From CAVYGM01 sp963768025 (GTDB taxonomy: Bacteria; Bacteroidota; Bacteroidia; Cytophagales; Spirosomataceae): a DNA stretch of 15,896 bases. The stretch covers positions 1 to 15,896 of the forward strand of contig CAVYGM010000016.1 of the NCBI GenBank assembly GCA_963768025.1. The letters are read 5' to 3'. Each line of letters begins with the position of its first letter. The stretch's first letter is position 1. Position numbers and translations under genes: made by a program. The notes under the pieces are model-generated. The model ran no database searches. It worked only from the letters and a program-made list of their open reading frames with translations, and was not told the origin of the DNA. This document shows positions 1 through 9,281 of the stretch, one piece after another.

Positions 1-1
1 C

Positions 2-541
2 TCCAAGGTAATGCAGAAGGAGCCCCAGAAAGGGGGTGCCTGGGAGTGGCACCAGGACTACGGCTACTGGTATAAAAATGGTTTTCTGTACCCCGAGGCC
101 ATGATTTCGGTGATGGTGGCCCTCACGGACGCGACGATCGAAAACGGGTGCCTGCAGGTACTCAAAGGTACCCACAAGATGCAGCGCTTCGAGCATTCCT
201 TTGTGGGCGAGCAGCAGGGTGCCGACCCGGATTTTGTGGAGGAAGCGGTAAAAAACAGCGAGCTGGTGTACGTGGAGCTGAAAGCCGGTGATACGCTCTT
301 TTTCCACAGCAACATCCTGCACCGTTCCGACGCCAACCTGTCCGACAAACCCCGCTGGTCGGTGATATCGGCCTACAATCTGTCGTACAACAAGCCTTTC
401 CGGGAAAAACATACCTCCTGCATCGAACCGGTCGACGTGGTGCCGGACACGGCGCTGTTGGAAAGCGGACGACTGGCGGTATCGCAGGCCGATTTTTTGA
501 ATAAAGAAGCGGAAATTACTTTGCAGGAGTTGAAGTCCTGA
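2..541 (+). CDS. Phytanoyl-CoA dioxygenase (PhyH) family oxygenase, 5' end outside window
   Basis: This is the C-terminal part of a non-haem Fe(II)/2-oxoglutarate oxygenase of the PhyH family. The frame is open to base 2, so the ATG at 11 is internal and the true start lies upstream of the window. Counting from that Met, the iron-binding HxD motif is in WEWHQDYGYW (His14, Asp16), the distal iron His is in ILHRSDAN (His104), and the 2-oxoglutarate-binding Arg is probably Arg115 in PRWSV. These three elements occur in the order and spacing expected for the family. Bacterial PhyH proteins hydroxylate varied small molecules, and the substrate cannot be read from sequence. The Gfo/Idh gene follows 42 bases downstream on the same strand, which suggests joint transcription and a role in sugar or polyol oxidation (inference). 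Confidence 0.9.
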   Translation, partial: SKVMQKEPQKGGAWEWHQDYGYWYKNGFLYPEAMISVMVALTDATIENGCLQVLKGTHKMQRFEHSFVGEQQGADPDFVEEAVKNSELVYVELKAGDTLFFHSNILHRSDANLSDKPRWSVISAYNLSYNKPFREKHTSCIEPVDVVPDTALLESGRLAVSQADFLNKEAEITLQELKS

Positions 542-583
542 GCAGCAATCCAATTTTCATACGCAATGTAAGCGACTATTTGA

Positions 584-1689
<1,106 letters not shown>

Positions 1690-1690
<1 letters not shown>

Positions 1691-4406
1691 TGAAACCCTA
1701 TACCCTGATCAAAGGCACCGGATGGCTGGCTGTGGTGACGCTGCTGCTCTCCTGGAGCAGCCCGGAGCCGGTGGTACCCGTGGCGCTGTTTGCCGACGAA
1801 AAACCGGACGAAACCCGTTTTTCCAAAGTAGTACTGGCCGAAAACCTCAACGAACCCATGGAACTGGCCGTGCTCCCCGACGGGCGCGTGCTGGTGGTGG
1901 AGCGCAATGGGGGTATACTTGATGTATGACCCCACCACGTCGGCGATGCGGAAAATCCTGGATCTGCCCGTATTCAGCAAGATTGAGGATGGTTTGCTGG
2001 GCATAGCCCTGGACCCGGCCTTTGCCGAAAATAACTGGCTGTACCTGTTCTACTCCCCCGTGGGCGACACGCCCCAGCAGTACGTCTCCCGGTTTACATT
2101 TTCGGAGGGTACGATCGACCTGGCTTCCGAAAAAGTCCTGATCAAAATTCCCACCCAGCGCGAGGAATGCTGCCACTCGGGCGGGTCCATTGCCTTTGGT
2201 AAGGATGGTAATCTTTTCATAGCCACCGGCGACAATACCAGTCCGTTTGGCTCCAACTACTACGCGCCCCTCGACGAGCGGCCGGGCCGGGAGGCCTGGG
2301 ACGCCCAGCGTACGGCGGGCAATACCAACGACCTGCGCGGGAAGATTTTGCGCATCCACCCCGAAGCCGACGGAAGCTATACTATCCCGGAAGGAAACCT
2401 GTTTGAAAAGGGAACTCGCGATGACCAGACCCGAAATCTACGTGATGGGATGCCGCAATCCGATCCGGATTTCGGCGGATCAGAAGAACGGGTACCTCTA
2501 CTGGGGCGATGTGGGACAGAACGGCGAGAAAGACAGTGAGCGGGGCCCCCGCAGCTGGGACGAGTGGAACCAGGCCAAACGGGCCGGAAATTTTGGCTGG
2601 CCCTATTTTGCCGGCGACAACCGGCCCTACGCCGAATATGATTTCGCGCAGGAGAAGGCGGGTAAGTTCTTCGATCCGCAAAATCCGGTCAATAATTCCA
2701 TTCACAATACGGGTCTGAAACAATTACCGCCCGCCCAGCCGGCCTTCATTTGGTACAACTACGTGGAATCCGACCTGTTTCCTCACCTGGGTACGGGCGG
2801 CAAGAGCCCCATGACCGGGCCGGTATTCTACGCGGATCAGTACAAGAAATCAGAACGCTCCTTCCCGGACTACTACAACGGCAAGCTCTTTATTTTTGAA
2901 TGGATGCGCGACTGGATCAACGTCGTGACCCTCAAACCCGACGGTAGCTACGGCGGCATCGAGCCCTTCATGCCCAATACGCTCTTTGAGCACCCCATCG
3001 ACCTGGAATTTGGCCCGGACGGGGCCATGTACGTGCTGGAATACGGTACCTACTGGTTTGCCCAGAATGCCAACTCCAAACTCACCCGCATCGACTATTC
3101 CGAAGGCAACCGTCCGCCCGTGGCAAAACTGTCGGCCAGCACCACCGTGGGGGCCGCGCCCCTGACGGTACGCCTGTCGGCCAAGGGCAGCCTGGACCAC
3201 GACGCCGGCGACGCCCTGACCTACCAGTGGACCGCCAGCCCGGCCGGCCAGACTGCCACGCGGAAAGCAGGCGGTGAAACTACTTCGTTCACTTTCGACA
3301 AGCCCGGTACCTACCAGGTGACCCTCAGCGTGTCGGACAAAGCGGGCAAGGTATCGACTCGCAGTACCGAAATAAAGGTCGGAAACGCCCCGCCCGCCGT
3401 CAGTCTGGAATGGCCGTCCAACCGCTCGTTTTACTGGCCCAACCAAACCCTGGCCTACCGCGCGGTAATAACCGATAAGGAAGACAAGCAAAAAGGCGGC
3501 ATTGACCCCAAAAAAGCCGTGGTGACCTTTGAGTACATTCCCTACGGGGAAGACATCACCCTGGCGGCGCAGAATTACGAGTCGGCCGTGGGCAGCACCC
3601 GCCTTTCGGCCGGGGAAAAACTCATCAACGAGAGCGACTGCAAAGCCTGCCACGGCCTGAGCCAGAAATCCATCGGCCCTTCCTACCAGGAGATTGCCAA
3701 ACGCTACAAAAACGACGGCACGGCGCGGGAAAAACTGGCCCGGAAAGTGATCAGCGGGGGTAACGGCAACTGGGGGGAGAACGCCATGTCGGCCCACCCG
3801 CAGCTTACTGTGGCGCAGACCACCGAAATGGTGAGCTATATCCTTTCCCTGGCCGAAGCCCCCGCGGCTGTAAAGTCGCTACCCCTTGCCGGTACGGTAG
3901 TGACCCGTGCCCCCGCGCCGGAAGAAGCGCCCGGCAAGTACCTGATGACGGTTTCGTACACCGACAAAGGGGCCAACGGCATGGCCCCGCTCACTACCCG
4001 GAAGGAGTTTTTGCTGCGCCCGCCGGTGCTGGAAGCCATTAGCTGTGATACTTCGTATAAGGCGGCCCTCAACGGCAGCAGCCAGAAAGAACCCGGCCGG
4101 GTGCGCTTTACCGAAAACGAGGCCTTCGTCGGGTTCCGGCAACTGGACCTGACCAGCATCCGGAGCATCGCCCTGCACCTGGTGTCGTCGGGCGTGGAGG
4201 GTAGCCTTACCCTGCACAGCGGATCGCCAACCGGACCACTGCTGGGTACCCTGCCCATACCCCGCTCCGACAAACCCCAGCGCCTGACCACCGACCTGGC
4301 CAAATCTGCCAAAGTGGAAAACGTATTTTTTGTGTACCACGATGGCAAAGGCAAGGCCGGGATGTTCAACGGGCCGCTCTTTACCGATATTCTATTTCAA
4401 AAATAG
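1690..4406 (+). CDS. Secreted PQQ-type glucose/sorbosone dehydrogenase with PKD, cytochrome c and CBM6-like domains (two frameshifts)
   Basis: Reconstructed, this is a protein of about 904 residues. A hydrophobic N-terminal signal is followed by a six-bladed GSDH beta-propeller to about base 3105, with motifs EDGLLGIALDPAF, TRPEIYVMG and AGNFGWPYF. A PKD domain spans roughly 3110-3390. A c-type cytochrome follows, with haem motif CKACH at 3639-3653 and a probable axial Met at 3786-3788. A CBM6-like C-terminal module covers roughly 4030-4403 (AFVGFRQLDL). It should oxidise an aldose outside the cytoplasm and pass electrons to its own haem. As given, the frame breaks twice, each time by one extra base: in the G5 run at 1909-1913 and near 2406-2432, upstream of TRPEIY. 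Only fragments would be translated literally. Conservation on both sides argues for a functional gene with sequence errors. It starts on the ATGA overlap with Gfo/Idh. Confidence 0.85.
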
Positions 4407-4411
4407 CCCGA

Positions 4412-4438
4412 AAGACAGGGGGCTTACCCCCCTGTCTT
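4412..4438 (+). terminator. Strong G/C hairpin after the dehydrogenase gene
   Basis: AAGACAGGGGG (4412-4422) pairs perfectly with CCCCCTGTCTT (4428-4438) across a 5-base loop, six bases after the stop codon. There is no U-run after the stem, so it may be a weak terminator or a 3'-end stabiliser or processing site rather than a classical intrinsic terminator. The right arm has six C against five G in the left arm. Confidence 0.6.
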
Positions 4439-4462
4439 CCCAAACATTTTCAATAAACCAGC

Positions 4463-5369
4463 ATGATACAGGTAGGCATTTTTACCGGATATTTTCCCTA
4501 TTCCCTGGCCGAAACCGCCCGAAAAATACGTAGTCTGGATTTCAACACGGTGCAGCTCGACGTATCGTTCAAGGATATGGACCTCTCTACCGGTAGTCTG
4601 GATTCGGTCAAGGCAAAGAAAATCAGGGATACCTTCCGGCAGCACAACCTGCCCATCTGTTGCGTGTCGGGCTACACCAATCTGGTGCACCCTGACCCGG
4701 AGGTACGACAGGCCAACCTGGCCCATCTCCGGCAGATCATCCGGCACGCCAACGACCTGGGCTCCCCCTACGTCATCAGCGAAACGGGTACTTTCCACGA
4801 GGAAAGCGACTGGGTACATCATCCCAAAAACAAAACCGAAGCAGGCTACCGCGAATGCCGCGATGTGATCGGCGAGTTGGTGCATTTTGCGCGGACAGTA
4901 CGGGGTGACCTTTTGCGTGGAAACTTACGTGAATAATGTCATTGGCTCGGTGGAAGAAACCCTGCGGCTCTTTGCCGACATCGACCACCCCAACCTCGGG
5001 CTGCTGATGGACCCGACCAACTATTTTGAGGAGCACAATATCGGCGCCATGGACCTGACCCTGAACCGGATTTTCGATGCTCTTTCATCCAAGATAAAAA
5101 TTGCCCACGCCAAGGACGTGCAACTAGCCGAAGCCCCGGTTGGGGTAGCCATGGCCGACATTGACACCGACGAGGCCCACGCCCTGCGCGGAGTCGGGAT
5201 GATCGAACTTCCCGCCCCCGGTCTGGGGGCACTGAACTATGATCTGTACCTGAAAAGGCTGGCCGAAAAGCACCCAAACATCCCGCTCATCATCGAGCAT
5301 CTGGAAGAATCGGATGTACCCCGCGCCAAAAGTTTTATTGACGACCGTCTGCTGGTCAACGGTTTGTAA
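4463..5369 (+). CDS. Sugar phosphate isomerase/epimerase-like TIM barrel, cytosolic (one frameshift)
   Basis: This belongs to the xylose-isomerase-like TIM-barrel (AP endonuclease 2) superfamily; the reconstruction is about 301 residues, the normal length. Metal-ligand candidates appear in the expected order: Glu107 in SETGTFH, the Glu of FCVETY (codon 4920-4922), the Asp of LLMDPTNYF, the His of IAHAKD, and the Glu of LIIEHLEES near the C-terminus. There is no signal peptide. As given, the frame changes between HFAR and QYGVTFCVETY at about 4891-4896; removing one G or A there restores a continuous barrel. Isomerases, epimerases, dehydratases and 3-keto-glycoside-eliminating enzymes all share this fold, so the reaction is open. 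The start is ATG 4463, 25 bases after the hairpin. Confidence 0.83.
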
Positions 5370-5400
5370 AAAATATTCTGTCGAAAAATAAGATTATACC

Positions 5401-6313
5401 ATGCAAGATTTTCCTACCCGCCGTAGTTTCCTCAAATCCTCCCTGCTCCTGGGTGGCCTGGCGTTAAGTCGTAGCCTACGCTCAGCCATTGGAGGGCTGG
5501 GCGGCAAAAAGTCCCGTAAAGCTGAGTGCCCATATGTGGGTGTACGCCAGTAAGTACCCCCCCGATTGGAACTGCACTCCGATTCTGGATCAGGTGTTTT
5601 CGGAGATCAAGGCGGCTGGCTTTGGCGGCATCGAACTCATGAACATCCTCCTGGAACCCGACGATGCCGTGGCGCGCATTTCGGCACTGAGCCAGCGGCA
5701 CGGCCTGCCGGTCACGGGTTGCTCCTACGGGGCCGCTATGTGGAAAGCCGATCAGCACGACGCCATCGTGGCCAACGCTACCAAAATCCTGGATCGCCTG
5801 CAGCAGTTGGGGGGTACCAATTTTGGGGTATCGGTGGGCGATGCCCGTCGCAAAAAAACGGCAGAGGAACTGGACGCGCAGGCCGCGGTGCTCAAAAAGC
5901 TTATTCCCCTCGCCGAATCCAGAGGCATAGTCCTGAACCTGCACAACCATACCTACGAGGTGGTGCACGAAATGCACGACCTGAAAGGTACCCTCGACCG
6001 GGTACCCGATCTGAAACTGGGTCCCGACCTCAACTGGCTCATTCGCGGCGGGGTGGACCCGGTGACATTTCTCCAAACGTACCGAGACCGGATTGTGTAC
6101 ATGCATTTGCGCGATCAGAAGGCTACCGGCAAATGGGCCGAAGCCCTGGGCGAAGGCACAACGGACTTTGGGGCAATAGCCAAAACGCTCAAAAAAATAA
6201 ACTACCGGGGCGGGGCGGCCGTGGAACTGGCCTTCGACGAGCCCAATCAGCGTTCACCCGCCGAGAACTGGAAAATAAGCCGTCGCTACGTGAGCGAGGT
6301 GTTTGGCTGGTAG
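5401..6313 (+). CDS. Tat-exported sugar phosphate isomerase/epimerase-like TIM barrel (one frameshift)
   Basis: The ATG at 5401 opens a twin-arginine signal, TRRSFLK (Arg7-Arg8), followed by a hydrophobic stretch SSLLLGGLAL. This frame ends at a TAA before the mature domain begins. The mature TIM barrel runs in the next frame from about 5507 (SPVKLSAHMWVYASK), and removing one A from the A5 run at 5506-5510 joins the two into about 303 residues. Barrel motifs include GIELMNI, NLHNHTYEV, LGPDLNWLIRGG, YMHLRDQ and VELAFDE, with His and Asp/Glu ligands in family positions. Tat export places it in the periplasm, unlike its cytosolic neighbour at 4463. Export is unexpected for an enzyme acting on sugar phosphates and favours a free or oxidised glycoside substrate (inference). 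Confidence 0.84.
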
Positions 6314-6358
6314 AGTATTTCCTTGTTTTTCTTTTGTTGTTCAATTCATTTGTTTTCT

Positions 6359-7271
6359 ATGCAGGAACTGGCCATCGGCGTGGATATTGGCGGTACCCGG
6401 ACCAAAATCGGTCTGGTGGACCTGCAGCGCGGGTCAGGTACTGGATACCCTTGTATTTCCGACCGAAACCCGCGATGCCCACCGCTTCGAACAAATCCTT
6501 TCCGACGCTATTCACACCCTGCAAAAGCACCCCGATGCCGACGCGCCGCTAAAAGGCGTCGGCATTGGGGTTTCCAGTTTTGTGTTTGAAGACGGTACCG
6601 TGGACTCTACCTACGGTTTTCTGGAATTCATGGAAGACTACCCGCTGGCGCGGATCGTGGAAAAGGCACATCAACTGCCCTGCCGCCTCGACAACGACGC
6701 CCGGCTGGTAGCGCTCGGTGAAGCGCTGTACGGAAGTGGTAGAGGCTTTGATCGGGTGCTGGTGCTGACGCTGGGTACTGGCCTGGGACTCGGGTTTGTC
6801 GTGAATGGCAAGTTGACCGAAAAACTACCCTACGGCCACATGGGCGGGCATATCACCGTCACCCATAACGATATCCGGTGCTACTGCGGCAAAACGGGTT
6901 GCCTGGAATCGCTGGTATCGGCTACCGGTATCCTGAACAGCGCGGGGCGTCTTTATCAAACAAAAAATATGGAGCCACCGCCTACGGTGGAAGCAATTTT
7001 CCAAGCTGCTTTGGTTGAGGACGAAACTGCCTGCCGAGTGGTGCAGGAGTTTCTGGGGTACCTCCGCACGGGCCTGGGCAACTACATCAACCTCTTTGCT
7101 CCCGACCGGATTGTTTTGGGCGGTGGCGTGGCCATGGGGCTGAGCCCCTGGCTGCATGAACTGCTCCCAGCCGGACAACTGGGGCCTTACAAAAAGTACC
7201 AAACCACCCTGGCGCTCTCCACGCTGGCCGAACAGGCCGGTATACTGGGTAGCGCCGCTTTATTTCGCTGA
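6359..7271 (+). CDS. ROK family sugar kinase (one frameshift near N-terminus)
   Basis: The start is ATG 6359 (MQELAIGVDIGGTRTK), which carries the phosphate-binding DIGGTxTK motif at residues 9-16. The frame then breaks, and the rest of the protein reads in the next frame from about 6434 (QVLDTLVFPTE). Deleting one G from GGG at 6431-6433 gives a standard ROK kinase of about 303 residues. Further motifs are LDNDARLVALGEA (catalytic Asp region), GTGLGLG, and the zinc-binding CYCGKTGCLES with an upstream His (GHMGGH). ROK kinases phosphorylate hexoses or amino sugars in the cytosol. The transporter gene starts four bases after its stop, and a sugar-isomerase gene follows, forming a kinase-transporter-isomerase cassette. 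Literal translation loses the glycine-rich loop from the body of the kinase. Confidence 0.87.
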
Positions 7272-7275
7272 GCCT

Positions 7276-8205
7276 ATGAAAACACGAAACGCCTGGATGT
7301 ACTTTGCCATCGCCGCCGCCTTTTTCTGGGGGGTGTGGGGCGTGGTGGCCAAGCTGATTTCGGAGGAGGTCAATCCCTTTACCAACCACCTCCTTTTCAC
7401 CCTCGGAATGCTGTTTACGATTCCGTTGGTTTTGGGTAAAATCCGGCGGGAGCCTCCGCAAAGGAAGGGGATTTTGTGGGGAATTGTCGCCGGGATTCTG
7501 GCCGTGGCGGGCAACGTGGCTGTTTTTCAGGCCTTTACCAGCGGCGGGCTCGCGGCCATTGTCATCCCGCTCACCAATCTGTACCCCTTGGTCACCATCG
7601 GGATAGCCCTGCTGGTTTTTAAGGAAAAACTCAACTGGATCAACGGGCTCGGCATTCTGCTGGCCGTACCGGCGGTGGTGATGCTCTCGGGCCAACGACT
7701 CCTGTTTGACGATCCGGCGGCTTTTCTTAAAAACGTCGGCCTGACTCCCTGGCTGCTGTTTTCCTTCGTAGCTTTATTTTTCTGGGGAGTATTCAGCGCC
7801 GCCCAGAAAGTGACCACCAACTATATCTCGGCCGAATGGGCCTACGCCGCCTTCATTGGGTCGAGCGTGGGGATATCCCTGCTTTTTGTGGGCGCGGGTT
7901 GGGTAGATTTTTCTTTTTCCCAACCTACCCTCTACCTCGGCTCATTCGCTGGACTGCTCAACGGTCTGGGTGTGCTGTGCAGTTTTGCGGCCTACAAGGC
8001 CGAAGGCAAAGCCTCGCAGGTGACCACCATCGCCGGGGCCCTGCAGCCGGTTTTTACTATTATTCTGGCTATTCTGTTCTTGTCCGAAAGCATCACCTAC
8101 GTGGAAGTTTCGGGCATTTCGCTCGCCATACTGGCGGCTCTGGCGCTTTCCTACGAGAAAAAACCGGCCGCCTTCGTTACCCCAACCCTAACCACCGACC
8201 TATGA
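7276..8205 (+). CDS. EamA/DMT superfamily membrane transporter
   Basis: This intact 309-residue integral membrane protein starts at ATG 7276, where the first membrane span follows directly (AIAAAFFWGVWGVVAK). About ten hydrophobic segments form two EamA-like repeats. The second repeat begins at LLFSFVALFFWGVFSAAQK and mirrors the first, including the conserved FFWG. The family contains exporters and also sugar-uptake members, and its position between a sugar kinase and a sugar-phosphate isomerase makes sugar transport the best inference. It begins four bases after the ROK stop, and its TGA overlaps the next ATG (ATGA, 8202-8205), so the three are probably one translational unit. A track-style longer start at 7156 would lie inside the kinase gene and is rejected. 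Confidence 0.9.
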   Translation: MKTRNAWMYFAIAAAFFWGVWGVVAKLISEEVNPFTNHLLFTLGMLFTIPLVLGKIRREPPQRKGILWGIVAGILAVAGNVAVFQAFTSGGLAAIVIPLTNLYPLVTIGIALLVFKEKLNWINGLGILLAVPAVVMLSGQRLLFDDPAAFLKNVGLTPWLLFSFVALFFWGVFSAAQKVTTNYISAEWAYAAFIGSSVGISLLFVGAGWVDFSFSQPTLYLGSFAGLLNGLGVLCSFAAYKAEGKASQVTTIAGALQPVFTIILAILFLSESITYVEVSGISLAILAALALSYEKKPAAFVTPTLTTDL

Positions 8206-9119
8206 ACACGCCCCTGTCTGAACTGCGGGAAGTTCCCGAACGTGCCCACCAACTACTCACCGCGGAAGTACCACCCCTGCCGCTGGATGTACCCTACCTG
8301 GGCATGGGCTCCTCGTATTTTGCCCCGCTGGCTTTCAAGTACATGGGGGTACCTATCCGTCCCGAAATAGCTTCGGAGTACTACCAGTATCTGCTCGAAA
8401 AAGAAAAAAAGCCGGAAGCAGTACTCCTGTCCCAATCGGGCCGAAGTACCGAAGTCCTGTGGTGCCGCCACCGCTTCGAACGGTACACGGCTCTTACCAA
8501 TTACCCCGAAAACGAACTGGGTACCCACGCTACTACGGTGGTGCCGCTGCTGGCGGGCGAGGAGCTCTTTTCTTCCTCCAAAACTTATATCAATACGCTG
8601 CTGGCCCTGTTCAAAGGCTTTGGGTACGACCCCACGACTACCGTCGCGCTGCTTTCGGACCGGATGGGTGCCTACGAAGAAATCGGTAAACAAATGGCCC
8701 GGGAGGTATTCGAACGGATTACCCGCGACGCTATTCACGGGATCTACATCACGGGTAGCGGACCCAATGTGGCTACCGCGCTGGAAGCGGCCCTGATTCT
8801 GAGCGAGAGCACCAAGCGCAATTTCCACGGACTAGCCATGGCCCAGTACGACCACGGCCCCAAAGAAACGGCCCGTAACAGCATCGTCATTCAGATTGTG
8901 GCCCAGGGAAAATCCTACGAGCGGAGCCTCAAACTGGGAGATACCATCGCCCGCGCCGGAGCTACCGTTTTCCAGGTAGAGGAGCCCGAAGCCGAAGAAC
9001 ATTTTTCCGTTCTGTGCAACATCCTGCCCTTCAACTTCATGGCCTGCCATCTCGCCGAACTTTTGGGCGTCAGCGACACCTTTACGGTGGGGGGGAAGGT
9101 GACGGAGGTGGAAGGTTAA
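8202..9119 (+). CDS. Double-SIS-domain sugar isomerase (GlmS/AgaS-like)
   Basis: This intact 305-residue cytosolic protein has two SIS phosphosugar-binding domains. The first has LGMGSSYFA and the Ser-rich loop SQSGRSTEV (residues 77-85). The second has ITGSGPNVATALEAAL (residues 183-198) and YDHGPKE (216-222), which resembles the HGP motif of the GlmS isomerase domain and AgaS deaminase/isomerases. There is no glutaminase domain, so it is not a full GlmS. It probably isomerises or deaminates the (amino)sugar phosphate made by the ROK kinase two genes upstream. It starts on an ATGA overlap with the transporter gene. The exact substrate is unknown. Confidence 0.88.
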   Translation: MNTPLSELREVPERAHQLLTAEVPPLPLDVPYLGMGSSYFAPLAFKYMGVPIRPEIASEYYQYLLEKEKKPEAVLLSQSGRSTEVLWCRHRFERYTALTNYPENELGTHATTVVPLLAGEELFSSSKTYINTLLALFKGFGYDPTTTVALLSDRMGAYEEIGKQMAREVFERITRDAIHGIYITGSGPNVATALEAALILSESTKRNFHGLAMAQYDHGPKETARNSIVIQIVAQGKSYERSLKLGDTIARAGATVFQVEEPEAEEHFSVLCNILPFNFMACHLAELLGVSDTFTVGGKVTEVEG

Positions 9120-9123
9120 TTTT

Positions 9124-9156
9124 GAATGATTAGAATGAGTGAATGAGTGAATGTTG
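9124..9156 (+). repeat. Short degenerate tandem repeat, unit GAATGAGT
   Basis: Four adjacent copies of an 8-base unit lie just after the SIS gene: GAATGATT, then GAATGAGT twice exactly, then GAATGTTG, with one spacer base after the first copy. The rest of the gap (9157-9281) shows no gene and no convincing promoter. Confidence 0.65.
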
Positions 9157-9237
9157 AGAAGAGTGAGCCTGAGGGATTGAGACAAAACCGCCGTAGTGCA
9201 TGAGCCGAATTATGGTGGAGTGAGCGGAATTCAGAAT

Positions 9238-9255
9238 CCAAAGCCGTGGGCTTGG
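9238..9255 (+). other. Small hairpin upstream of the GH38-like gene
   Basis: CCAAAGCC (9238-9245) can pair with GGCTTGG (9249-9255) over a 3-base loop if one A is bulged. It sits 26 bases before the ATG of the next gene. It could be a leader structure or simply chance; there is no following U-run. Confidence 0.3.
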
Positions 9256-9281
9256 CCGATATAAAAACACTATTCAACCCT

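Noticed and set aside
2850..3797. Long minus-strand open frame (315 codons) opposite the dehydrogenase gene
   Set aside because: It lies wholly antisense to conserved PKD and cytochrome sequence, and its translation has no recognisable domain; high-GC codon usage produces such shadows.
7156..7275. Upstream start for the EamA transporter within the kinase gene
   Set aside because: The extension is hydrophilic and overlaps conserved ROK coding sequence; ATG 7276 gives a normal N-terminus right before the first membrane span.
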